A stretch of DNA of 12,681 bases from positions 1 to 12,681 of the forward strand of contig JALSOY010000120.1 in the NCBI GenBank assembly GCA_026986235.1, given 5' to 3'. Source of the DNA: Caldifarciminota bacterium (GTDB lineage Bacteria; Hydrothermota; Hydrothermia; B15-G9; WFZT01). The position numbers and the translations under genes were made by a program. The notes under the pieces are model-generated. The model saw only the letters and a list, made by a program, of their open reading frames with translations. It did not search any database and was not told the DNA's origin. Positions 1 to 7,869 of this stretch are shown piece after piece (position 1 is the stretch's first letter; every line of letters begins with the position of its first letter).

Positions 1-1
1 G

Positions 2-925
2 CCACAGAATCCCTTTGCAGTTGATACATTTCAATTGATTGTTGGGAGACCGGGGATTCTCCTTATTAACGACGATGTTGACGACTCAAGGCTATCTTAT
101 TATACGGGCGTGATATCCGCTTCAGGATTAAATTTTGAGGTTGCCAGTCCAAATATTCAGCCTGAAGATTTACTGGATAGGGAGCTTGTAATCTGGTACA
201 CGGGGAACAACGAGACGCCTGACACGAATTTGATTTCTGCTGTCTCAGGTTATCTCGATGGAGGTGGTAATCTCTTTGTAAGCTCTCAGTTCATGGCGGA
301 GAATGCTGCTTTCAGTGACTTTATCACAAACTATCTCAAGGCGAATGTGGTGCAGACTGGCAGAAACTATAGGGGAATCAAAGAAGTCGTGGAAAACCCA
401 TGGACAGGGAGCTTTTACAGGCTTTACGGAGCCGGTAGTGCGGCCAACAATATCTCCGGTGACATTATCGAACCTGTGGGCGGTGATACGGTGGTTTACT
501 ACACATCACCGGCAGGAACAGGAAACTTTGGAGTGGCGGGAGTGGGTTATACAGGCTCCTATATATCGCTATTTTTTGCATTTCCCTTTGAATCCGTGAG
601 TGAGGCTTCCAATGGAAGGACGAATCTGTTCCTGAAAATTCTGTCGTATTTTGGTATCCGGACGGGGATTGAAGAGCACACCCGGTTGAATTCCGGATTA
701 TTAACAAATTCTGTGGTTTTAAATGACCTCATTTTTAATAAGAGATTGACGGGAGAGGTTAAAATATACGATGTTACAGGAGCTTTGAAGATGAAAGTGG
801 TGTTAAAAAACAAAAAAACAGTAAATCTGGGTGAACTTGGTAGTGGAGTGTATTTTCTGAGAGTAAAAGAAGGTGGAGGGGAGCTTTTCAAAGGGAAGAT
901 TTTAAAAATTCAAGGGAGGAGATAG
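2..925 (+). CDS. 3' part of a large secreted protein (peptidase-like) with GATase1-like domain and T9SS-type C-terminal sorting domain
   Basis: The frame is open to the left edge, so the first 307 residues visible are the C-terminal part of a longer protein; the TTG at 35 is inside it and is not a start. Residues about 19-90 form an alternating beta/alpha fold beginning with ILLINDD, then DLLDRELVIWYTG and a YLDGGGNLFVSSQ stretch. This pattern is familiar from GATase1-like domains found after the catalytic domain of secreted subtilisin- or M6-type peptidases in FCB bacteria. The last 75 or so residues (from about nt 690) carry VKIYDVTGALK, then LGELGSGVYFLRVKEGG and a basic end, which matches type A T9SS sorting domains. 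The catalytic part, if the protein is a peptidase, lies outside the window, so that identity is inference. It is the most upstream visible member of the surface operon, ending 3 nt before the lipoprotein start. Confidence 0.75.
   Translation, partial: PQNPFAVDTFQLIVGRPGILLINDDVDDSRLSYYTGVISASGLNFEVASPNIQPEDLLDRELVIWYTGNNETPDTNLISAVSGYLDGGGNLFVSSQFMAENAAFSDFITNYLKANVVQTGRNYRGIKEVVENPWTGSFYRLYGAGSAANNISGDIIEPVGGDTVVYYTSPAGTGNFGVAGVGYTGSYISLFFAFPFESVSEASNGRTNLFLKILSYFGIRTGIEEHTRLNSGLLTNSVVLNDLIFNKRLTGEVKIYDVTGALKMKVVLKNKKTVNLGELGSGVYFLRVKEGGGELFKGKILKIQGRR
914..920 (+). promoter_or_regulatory. Ribosome binding site of the lipoprotein gene
   Basis: GGGAGGA lies 8 nt before the ATG at 929 and is inside the last codons of the upstream gene. 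It supports the start at 929 rather than the in-frame ATG at 947, which would also leave a usable signal peptide. Confidence 0.7.
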
Positions 926-928
926 AGT

Positions 929-1906
929 ATGGAAGTGTTAAAAAAGATGAGAGTCGGATTACTGCTGGCAGCAGCGGCAGTATTGATATTCAGTTCATGT
1001 AAGACACCGGTAACCTCACCCCATGAGGGTACCGTGACATTTAGGGTAGAAAATCTTCCCGTACTGCCGCAGGATCTGATTTATGAGGCATGGATTATCT
1101 ATCCAAATGGAATAGAGAGTGCTGGAAAATTTCGGGTGGATGCAAACGGGAATTACTCTGGATCAGCTACTGCTTTGAATCTTGGTACAATGGTTGGATT
1201 TGAGGTTTCTATTGAACCGGCCAACGATAACGACGAGAATATTTCTGGTGCTGTTGTTCTCGCCGGCGTTTTTGAAAGTGATTCTTCGGAAAATCTTGAG
1301 ATGACCCCCTGGAACTCCTATGCATTTGGGAGGCTCGGATTCGAAGAGAATCAGCCTGTGAACGGGAAATATTTCCTCCATGTTTACACGGATTATAAAA
1401 TACCATTCCAGGCTTTATCTGATTCTGTTGACACGGTAATAGCTCCATTTTACAAAGGTTTATGGCTTGGAGAGGTAACCTATCCAAATCAGGAGGACTC
1501 AGTTCGTAAGTCTTTCAATCTTCCGAATCTTGAAAACTACTGGGATTACGCTGCGTGGATAAAGGATAAGAATTCCGGGGCTATTTATCTTCTTGGAAGA
1601 TTCACCGATTTTGGGAATGCGGACAACGATGGCCCAGGCCCTTATCCTGGTAGATTCGTTAATAATGCACCAGAACTACCAGGAGGTGAATTTGTTACTG
1701 ATTCTTTAGAAATTAATTTGAATAGTGGAAATTATATTTTGGCTATTACTTTACAACCAACATTTGTTAAGGATTCTATTCTTCCTGTAAATGGATTACC
1801 TTGTATTAAATCGTTGATCCCTAATTTTGCTGATGATCTTAAAAATATCGATTTTATAGATACCCTGGCATTAAACTGGCACGGAACAGTTAATAGAAAA
1901 TATTAG
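929..1906 (+). CDS. Outer-envelope lipoprotein with two RskA C-terminal-like (anti-sigma-K) repeats
   Basis: The 325-residue product starts with a lipoprotein signal peptide: KK, a hydrophobic run, and Cys24 in FSSC as the likely lipidated residue, followed by Lys, which does not suggest inner-membrane retention. Residues about 36-115 look like the extracytoplasmic domain of anti-sigma-K factor RskA: IYEAWIIYPNG, SAGKFRVDANG, then VSIEPANDN and a GAVVLAGVF end. A second, diverged copy seems to occupy about 194-300, with FNLPNLE, YAAWIKDK, LLGRF and ILAITLQP at matching places. There is no transmembrane helix or zinc-binding anti-sigma domain, and no sigma factor gene nearby, so an anti-sigma role is not implied; the fold may be used for binding at the surface. 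The final quarter of the gene is strikingly AT-rich. It sits between a CTD protein gene and a TonB-dependent receptor gene. The lipoprotein call is firm; the repeat call is by eye. Confidence 0.75.
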   Translation: MEVLKKMRVGLLLAAAAVLIFSSCKTPVTSPHEGTVTFRVENLPVLPQDLIYEAWIIYPNGIESAGKFRVDANGNYSGSATALNLGTMVGFEVSIEPANDNDENISGAVVLAGVFESDSSENLEMTPWNSYAFGRLGFEENQPVNGKYFLHVYTDYKIPFQALSDSVDTVIAPFYKGLWLGEVTYPNQEDSVRKSFNLPNLENYWDYAAWIKDKNSGAIYLLGRFTDFGNADNDGPGPYPGRFVNNAPELPGGEFVTDSLEINLNSGNYILAITLQPTFVKDSILPVNGLPCIKSLIPNFADDLKNIDFIDTLALNWHGTVNRKY

Positions 1907-1910
1907 GAGG
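1905..1910 (+). promoter_or_regulatory. Ribosome binding site of the TonB-dependent receptor gene, overlapping the preceding stop codon
   Basis: A full AGGAGG shares two bases with the TAG stop of the lipoprotein gene and lies 9 nt before the ATG at 1920. The arrangement suggests coupled translation of the two genes. Confidence 0.75.
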
Positions 1911-1919
1911 TGTTTTGGC

Positions 1920-4859
1920 ATGTTTAAAAAAGGTCTTTTGATTGCAATATTTATGGCCTCTGCCCTTATTGCCGGTACCACCGGTAAGATCGTGGGTAGG
2001 GTCATTGACTCACAGACGAAAGAGCCTCTTCCAGGAGCGAGCATCCAGATAGTTGGTACAACTATGGGTGCTTACGCTGACGAGGAAGGATACTATGTTA
2101 TTCTGAATGTTCCACCCGGGACTTACACACTGAAGGCAAGTTTTGTCGGTTACAAAGATATGGTCGTGGAGAATGTTACAGTCCAGGCTGACCTGACAAA
2201 AGAGGTAAACTTCGAACTTACACCTGCTACCATTAAGACGAAAGAAGTTGTTGTTGTTGCGAAAAAGGCCCTTGTGGAGACCAAAGCCACTACAACGATG
2301 AGGATAGTGGAGTCCACACAGCTCGAGCAGATTCCTTATACGAATTTCCAGGCGGCTGTAAGTCTCCAGTCAGGTGTGTTTGCAAGAGGTGCTGGACTGG
2401 TGGTTCGTGGTGGCAGGCCCGAGGAGGTTTCCTATTATATAGACGGTCTTCAGGTTACTTCACCTCTGTTTGGCGGCTTCGTTGGAGTTATTAACACTCA
2501 GGCGATTAAAGAGTTTTCTCTCGTTAGCGGTGGTTTCGACGCCGAATATGGTCAGGCCCTTAGTGGTGTCGTGAACATCGTCACAAAAGAAGGGTACAGC
2601 AGATTTTCAGGTACTATAGGTTATAAAACAGACGGTTTCATGCCGACCAAGTATAATTTCGGTTACAATAGACTCGACTTCTCAACAGGCTTCCCGATTC
2701 CTTTTGTCCCCGGGAAGAAACTCAAAGCCTTTATATCCGGATATGTGGAAAGGTCCAGAGACTATAATCCAAGATTCACCAGAGTTCCCGATTACCCCAT
2801 TCTCGATGCATACGAGAATGGAACTCAGGCAGTGAGGCGTGAGATTGAAAACAATTACTGGGAATTTTACCAGATGGCAAAGTACTGGAGAGACTGGTAC
2901 AGAGATCACCCGTACTCACTTCCACACCAGGACAGGCAGCAGTACTACATTATGGGTAAACTTACTTACAAGCTTTCGCCTGCTATTAAGACATTTGTCT
3001 CTGGATTTGTCTCAAGAGATCAACATGGTGATTACGACAATGGATGGAAGTACTATCTTGATCACTTCAGATCCCAGTACAGAAAACAGTACCAGCTTGT
3101 CGTGGGATTGAACCATCTGGTCAATGAGAAACTCTTTTACAACATCAGGGCTGGCATGTTTACCCAGATCAGATCTTATGGCGTGAGAGATGTTTTCTAC
3201 GACCTGCAAAAACGGCAGGGTTTCTTTAACGAGCTTTTCAGAGACTACTGGATAATTGATCCGGGTCGCAGACCGGGCTCCATATATTACGAAACATACT
3301 ATGCGACATCGGATAATCCATGGGGCTGGACCTCGCAGAGTGCAAGGTTCTATAACAGAGGATTTTACAGGGCATTTAATGCAAGGAAGGAAGTTTCCAT
3401 CAACCTGAAAGGTGACCTCACATGGCAAACTCACAGGTACCACGAGATAAAGACTGGGTTTGAAGGGAGATTCTACAACATCGATTATTACGATGTGGTG
3501 GATCCACAGAGAGAAGACCCGTGGACGACATATTTCGGAGATGACCCCGATTACCTTGGAGAGCTTGTAAACGATACGACCACTCAGCCCATCAAACCTT
3601 TCACCCTTTCTTACTTCCTTCGTGACAAGATGGAGTTCAAGGGTCTTGTGATCAACGCAGGTATAAGGTTTGACTACATGAATGCCAATGCTTACTACTG
3701 GGCACCTGCAATTCTTGATACGACGACGGTGGTTAACCTCAACGAGGTAACCAAGCAGAAGGCGAAGTCCAAATTCCAGGTGAGTCCAAGACTTGGAATT
3801 GCATTTCCTATTTCAGACAGGCAAACGGTCCACTTCAGTTACGGATATTTCTTCCAGGTTCCTCCCATGATGTACATGTTTGATGCCATCAACCTCACGC
3901 CTCAGGAGATAGCGAGAAGAGGGAATACGATCGTTGGTAACCCTGATATGAAGGCGGAAAAGAGTATTCAGTATGAGGCAGGTATTACGACACAGCTGAC
4001 AACAGACATGGCCTTTGGCGTCACAGCCTTCTATAAGGACATATATAACTGGCCTGCTACCCGTGTCGTTTCAGCAATTCCGGGCTCCTACTTCGTTTAT
4101 GTCAACGCAGACTGGGGTAATGTTAAGGGAATTGAGCTCGATTTCAAAAAGATTTCCAGGCCTCTATCCATCCAGCTCTCCTATACTCTACAGTATGCTT
4201 TTGGAACAGGAACCGATGTTTATGACTTTTACAGGCAGAACTACTATTACAACCTTCCGACGCCCAAGCGGGTTTATCCCCTTGACTACGATAGAAGGCA
4301 CTCTATAAATCTTTCACTTACATACTACTTCCCCGATGTAGTGGCGCTCGGTCCCATAACCACATCAATCATGAAAGATGCACTTCTTAATGTTGTACTC
4401 AATGCACACAGCGGTGAGCCGTACACACCGAGGACATTGAAGGGCGAACTGGCCGGAGATCTGAACTCTGAGAGACTACCGTGGTACCACTCCACAGATC
4501 TCAAGTTTTCAAAGAATTTCCAGATCGCAGGGAAGAAACTCGCCTTCACAGTTGAAGTTCTAAATGTATTCAATGTCAAGAACATAATTGATGTCTATTC
4601 TACCACCGGAAAGCCTGACGATGCTGGAACCCTTTACGGGTATTCACCTGCAAACTTCGTTTATCCTCCATCACAGGCAAGCCTTTACAGGATTGGAGGT
4701 TCCTTCTACGACCCGAGAAAAGACATCAACGGAGATGGTGTACTGACGCCTGACGAGTTGTTTGAATCCTTCTCCAGATATGTAAGAGATTACATGTATG
4801 ATCCTTACAATTACGGAAGCCCGAGAAGAATCAGAGTTGGATTTTCAATCAACTTTTAG
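1920..4859 (+). CDS. TonB-dependent outer-membrane receptor with N-terminal carboxypeptidase-regulatory-like domain
   Basis: This 979-residue protein is a typical FCB-type TonB-dependent receptor, expected to be an outer-membrane barrel powered through TonB. In order: a signal peptide (about 1-19); a CarboxypepD_reg-like beta-sandwich (about 23-102) with GKIVGRVID, EPLPGASI, DEEGYYVILNVPPGTYTL and FVGYKD; a TonB-box-like EVVVVA (109-114); a plug domain (about 120-225) with VVRGGRPEEVSYYIDG and the SGGFDAEYGQALSGVVNIVTK signature; then an aromatic-rich barrel ending in a terminal Phe (VGFSINF), as outer-membrane proteins do. It lacks recognisable SusC features in the N-terminal half and no SusD gene follows. 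A perfect EF-hand loop (DINGDGVLTPDE, 935-946) lies just before the last strand. The substrate is unknown. The neighbour downstream, a large secreted protein with a sorting-type tail, may be a surface partner; that is inference from position only. Confidence 0.93.
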   Translation: MFKKGLLIAIFMASALIAGTTGKIVGRVIDSQTKEPLPGASIQIVGTTMGAYADEEGYYVILNVPPGTYTLKASFVGYKDMVVENVTVQADLTKEVNFELTPATIKTKEVVVVAKKALVETKATTTMRIVESTQLEQIPYTNFQAAVSLQSGVFARGAGLVVRGGRPEEVSYYIDGLQVTSPLFGGFVGVINTQAIKEFSLVSGGFDAEYGQALSGVVNIVTKEGYSRFSGTIGYKTDGFMPTKYNFGYNRLDFSTGFPIPFVPGKKLKAFISGYVERSRDYNPRFTRVPDYPILDAYENGTQAVRREIENNYWEFYQMAKYWRDWYRDHPYSLPHQDRQQYYIMGKLTYKLSPAIKTFVSGFVSRDQHGDYDNGWKYYLDHFRSQYRKQYQLVVGLNHLVNEKLFYNIRAGMFTQIRSYGVRDVFYDLQKRQGFFNELFRDYWIIDPGRRPGSIYYETYYATSDNPWGWTSQSARFYNRGFYRAFNARKEVSINLKGDLTWQTHRYHEIKTGFEGRFYNIDYYDVVDPQREDPWTTYFGDDPDYLGELVNDTTTQPIKPFTLSYFLRDKMEFKGLVINAGIRFDYMNANAYYWAPAILDTTTVVNLNEVTKQKAKSKFQVSPRLGIAFPISDRQTVHFSYGYFFQVPPMMYMFDAINLTPQEIARRGNTIVGNPDMKAEKSIQYEAGITTQLTTDMAFGVTAFYKDIYNWPATRVVSAIPGSYFVYVNADWGNVKGIELDFKKISRPLSIQLSYTLQYAFGTGTDVYDFYRQNYYYNLPTPKRVYPLDYDRRHSINLSLTYYFPDVVALGPITTSIMKDALLNVVLNAHSGEPYTPRTLKGELAGDLNSERLPWYHSTDLKFSKNFQIAGKKLAFTVEVLNVFNVKNIIDVYSTTGKPDDAGTLYGYSPANFVYPPSQASLYRIGGSFYDPRKDINGDGVLTPDELFESFSRYVRDYMYDPYNYGSPRRIRVGFSINF

Positions 4860-4865
4860 AGGAGG
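4860..4865 (+). promoter_or_regulatory. Ribosome binding site of the 993-residue secreted protein gene
   Basis: AGGAGG immediately follows the receptor stop codon (4857-4859) and is 6 nt before the ATG at 4872. Confidence 0.7.
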
Positions 4866-4871
4866 TTAAAC

Positions 4872-7853
4872 ATGAAAAGATTACTGGCTTTACTACTTGG
4901 GGTTCTTTTGATTGCCCCGGTTTCTGCACGGACAAAGGGAGGTTCTGGTAATGGAATTAAGATGTTCGACGCCTCTATTACCGGAGCCGGTCAGCTGAAG
5001 ATGTGGCTTACGAACTACGGAATCTTTGCCCACGATGTCATATCCGACGGATCAGGTGCCTGGTGGCCTGCAAATTACAGAAACGAAACCTACATTTACG
5101 GTGCAGGTCTATGGGTTGGTGGAATTATTCACGGAGACACCAATGTAACCTGTGGGTACAACCCCAATTCTGGCCGTGGTGAATTTGTTCCTGCTAAGAT
5201 CTCCGACATTACCCAGCCATCTTTGAGCGACCCCGTTGACAGAGTTTACATTTATGGAAAGATCCCTCCGGGTTATGAGTGGCCTCTCAAAAACTCTCAG
5301 GGCGGTGACTCCACACTCTCCATCGAAGATTCCTATGTGGTATTTAACGATAGAGAGCCCGGTCAGCACTTTGTTCCCGAGAATAAACCACTTAACATTG
5401 CGGTAATCCAGCAGACATATTCCTTCATCGGCCCCCTCAAAGAGGACATTATCTTCTTCATCCAGCACATCGTTAATGTGGGAACAGATACCATTAAAAA
5501 TATGTATGTTGGCCCCACTTTTGACAACGACATTGGAAACGAAGCCGGAACCAGTGCCAATGACCTTGTGGGATTTGTGAGAACCTATGTATTTGGTGAG
5601 GATACCGTTAACCTGAATATGGCCTACCAGTACCAGACAGACCCTGAGCCCGGATGGGCACATACTCCCGGTGTAGTGGGAACGATGTTTCTCGTTCCTG
5701 ACTCCAATAGTGTTTATGCTGATACCACACAGTACCCCAGGGGATTTGCGACAGTTACACCACTTGCCACAGATACGGTGGTTTTAATAGACCCTGACAA
5801 CCCTGAAGTGAACGACACGATATATCCAGGTGAACCCCTTGGAATGACTGCATTCAAGATCTTCACCATAGACATTGACCCTCAGAACAAGTATGAAAGA
5901 TATCTCGTTATGGCCGGCTACGATTACAGATCGAGGCCTCCGTACTATGATCCGTTTATGTCGGACATCTATGGTCCCGGTGACAAGAGATACTTACAGG
6001 TTTCAGGACCACTTGACCTTGCACCTGGAGATACCGTGAATATAGCTTTTGCAGTGTTTGTTGCCCCTGATACAGCTTCACTCTTCCCTGTGGCAAGACA
6101 GGTCCTCGAGATCTTCAACTCAGGTTTCGCAGGTCCTCAGCCTCCTGCTCCTCCAAAACTCACGGTAACGGCACTGGATAAAAAAGTTTTCCTCTACTGG
6201 GATAACGCAGCAGAGGTGGACACAGACGATTACTGGTTTAAGGTCAGCCAGCTTATTCTACCCAATGGAGATACCAACAGGCTTTACAACCCTGCCTACA
6301 GAGCACTGGACTTTGCAGGGTATCGCCTTTTGAGGTCTATTGACCTTGTTAACTGGGATACGCTTGGAGTCTGGGATGCCAAGGATGGATATACAGTTGT
6401 TTACACAGACAGTGTTATCTCACCAGCTACCGGAGGAGTGGTTTACACTGACAGTATAGTACTTGGTAGTGAGACCGGTCTTACGCACAGTTACATAGAT
6501 TCAAACCTCATTAACGGCGTTAAATACACCTACAAACTTGAGGCCTACGACATAAATTACTCGAACTACACTATTTCTGGCTCAGATACCATAGGAATTC
6601 AGCCCTTCTCATTGTTCAATGTGGTAACCGTCGAGGCAACTCCACAGTCACAGCCGCCGGACCTCAGAGCACCTACCTCATCCTCTGAAATTTACGGTCT
6701 GTCCAATGCAACCAAGGTGGATGCCTATGTGGCAACATACGATACAACTTTCTTTAAACCGGGTACCTATGTGCTGAAATTTGTAAATAAATATCCATCC
6801 GGTTTAACGGGTGCTTCCCCTTACGATTCTATCTACTATTACATAACATCTGGTGATTCTATTGTTCTTGACACCACGCATCTTGCATTCTCTGAGGTCT
6901 CAAATGTTATATGGATCAGTAACACTGATTACATAATTGTAAAACACTGGGTTGGCAGACCTGACTTTCCAATAACATTTAACGGTGTGGCACTCGATCT
7001 AACGATTGATGTTACGAAAGATTCATTCTTCTTCATCATGGACACCACTTACTGGAGTAATACTCCTGGTTCTTCGTGGAAGCTCAGTCTGTACGGGGGA
7101 GATTCAGCACTTGTTGACTCTATAAATGGTACCTGGATCAAACCCAAGTCCCCTGCCTATTTCTATCCAGGCGACTACTACATAACCTGGCACAGGAATG
7201 GTAACTACCTGAAGGCAACGGTTTTTGACTCCACCAGAATGATGGAACTCCCCTTTGATCCGACCAGCAGGGCAAATGGTGCTTATGGCTGGACCTTCAG
7301 ATTTGGTCTAGGTGGAGTGCCGAGAGACTCCATCGATGTGACTGCAGCTCCAAGGCTTCTTCTTGGATTCTCTCTCGCCGGATCACCATACTTTGTCTTT
7401 GTCAGGGATACGGCGTCCACGCCACCTCAGGAGGGTGATGTATGGCACATATCAACTTATTATTCACCTGAAATTGGCCTGAGACCACCGTTCACGGATA
7501 AAGACAGTGTTGTGATCAAAGTTACACCTCAGGAAAAAATTACCAACTACTCTCTCGATAGCGTACAGGTTGTCCCAAATCCATATATCGTCGTGACACC
7601 TTTCGATCGTTCCAAGCTTCTCCGTAAGGGAATCAGATTTACACACCTTCCATCAAAGTGTACCATCAGGATATATACACTTACAGGAGACCTGATAGCC
7701 AAAATAGAGCACGATGCGGCTAAGGACGGTGGAGACGCCATATGGAATCTGCTTACCAAGTACGGAATGAGACCTGCCTCAGGAGTTTACATCTACCACA
7801 TCGAAACACCTGATGGAAAGACAAAAGTTGGTAAGTTTTCCCTCATCTTTTGA
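4872..7853 (+). CDS. Large secreted protein of unknown function with Fn3-like domain and T9SS/FlgD-type C-terminal domain
   Basis: The 993-residue product has a clear signal peptide (MKRLLALLLGVLLIAPVSA, cleavage after about residue 19). Residues about 25-420 form a beta-rich region that I do not recognise as a named family, with features such as YIYGAGLWVGG and FIQHIVNVGTDTIKN. From about 424 (PPAPPKLTV) to about 565 there is a fibronectin-III-like domain (VFLYWDN, YRLLRS, GVKYTYKLEAYD) that contains a 14-residue tandem duplication (509-536). A further long beta region follows. The tail from about 895 begins VQVVPNPY and contains IRIYTLTGDLIAKIEHD, WNLLTKYGMRPASGVYIYHIE and KVGKFSLIF, the layout of FlgD-Ig or type A T9SS sorting domains. 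No catalytic motif was seen, so a structural or binding role at the cell surface is most likely. It lies between the TonB-dependent receptor and the PorV-like gene, which would fit a cargo protein exported with PorV help. The export route is inferred. Confidence 0.8.
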   Translation: MKRLLALLLGVLLIAPVSARTKGGSGNGIKMFDASITGAGQLKMWLTNYGIFAHDVISDGSGAWWPANYRNETYIYGAGLWVGGIIHGDTNVTCGYNPNSGRGEFVPAKISDITQPSLSDPVDRVYIYGKIPPGYEWPLKNSQGGDSTLSIEDSYVVFNDREPGQHFVPENKPLNIAVIQQTYSFIGPLKEDIIFFIQHIVNVGTDTIKNMYVGPTFDNDIGNEAGTSANDLVGFVRTYVFGEDTVNLNMAYQYQTDPEPGWAHTPGVVGTMFLVPDSNSVYADTTQYPRGFATVTPLATDTVVLIDPDNPEVNDTIYPGEPLGMTAFKIFTIDIDPQNKYERYLVMAGYDYRSRPPYYDPFMSDIYGPGDKRYLQVSGPLDLAPGDTVNIAFAVFVAPDTASLFPVARQVLEIFNSGFAGPQPPAPPKLTVTALDKKVFLYWDNAAEVDTDDYWFKVSQLILPNGDTNRLYNPAYRALDFAGYRLLRSIDLVNWDTLGVWDAKDGYTVVYTDSVISPATGGVVYTDSIVLGSETGLTHSYIDSNLINGVKYTYKLEAYDINYSNYTISGSDTIGIQPFSLFNVVTVEATPQSQPPDLRAPTSSSEIYGLSNATKVDAYVATYDTTFFKPGTYVLKFVNKYPSGLTGASPYDSIYYYITSGDSIVLDTTHLAFSEVSNVIWISNTDYIIVKHWVGRPDFPITFNGVALDLTIDVTKDSFFFIMDTTYWSNTPGSSWKLSLYGGDSALVDSINGTWIKPKSPAYFYPGDYYITWHRNGNYLKATVFDSTRMMELPFDPTSRANGAYGWTFRFGLGGVPRDSIDVTAAPRLLLGFSLAGSPYFVFVRDTASTPPQEGDVWHISTYYSPEIGLRPPFTDKDSVVIKVTPQEKITNYSLDSVQVVPNPYIVVTPFDRSKLLRKGIRFTHLPSKCTIRIYTLTGDLIAKIEHDAAKDGGDAIWNLLTKYGMRPASGVYIYHIETPDGKTKVGKFSLIF

Positions 7854-7855
7854 TT

Positions 7856-7861
7856 AGGAGG
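7856..7861 (+). promoter_or_regulatory. Ribosome binding site of the PorV/PorQ-family gene
   Basis: AGGAGG begins 3 nt after the TGA of the upstream gene (7851-7853) and lies 8 nt before the ATG at 7870. Confidence 0.7.
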
Positions 7862-7869
7862 TAATAGAA

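Noticed and set aside
35..37. TTG at 35 as a start codon for the first gene
   Set aside because: The frame is open to the left edge with typical protein sequence (PQNPFAVDTFQ) before it, and no ribosome binding site is seen, so the gene is cut by the window edge.
929..1906. Interpretation of the lipoprotein as a genuine anti-sigma factor
   Set aside because: There is no cytoplasmic anti-sigma domain or transmembrane helix, and no sigma factor gene lies nearby; only the extracytoplasmic domain is resembled.
3012..3443. 143-residue open frame on the minus strand
   Set aside because: It is antisense to the TonB-dependent receptor and shows no domain features.
5109..5663. 184-residue open frame on the minus strand
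   Set aside because: It lies wholly within the plus-strand 993-residue protein gene, without a recognisable motif or its own ribosome binding site.
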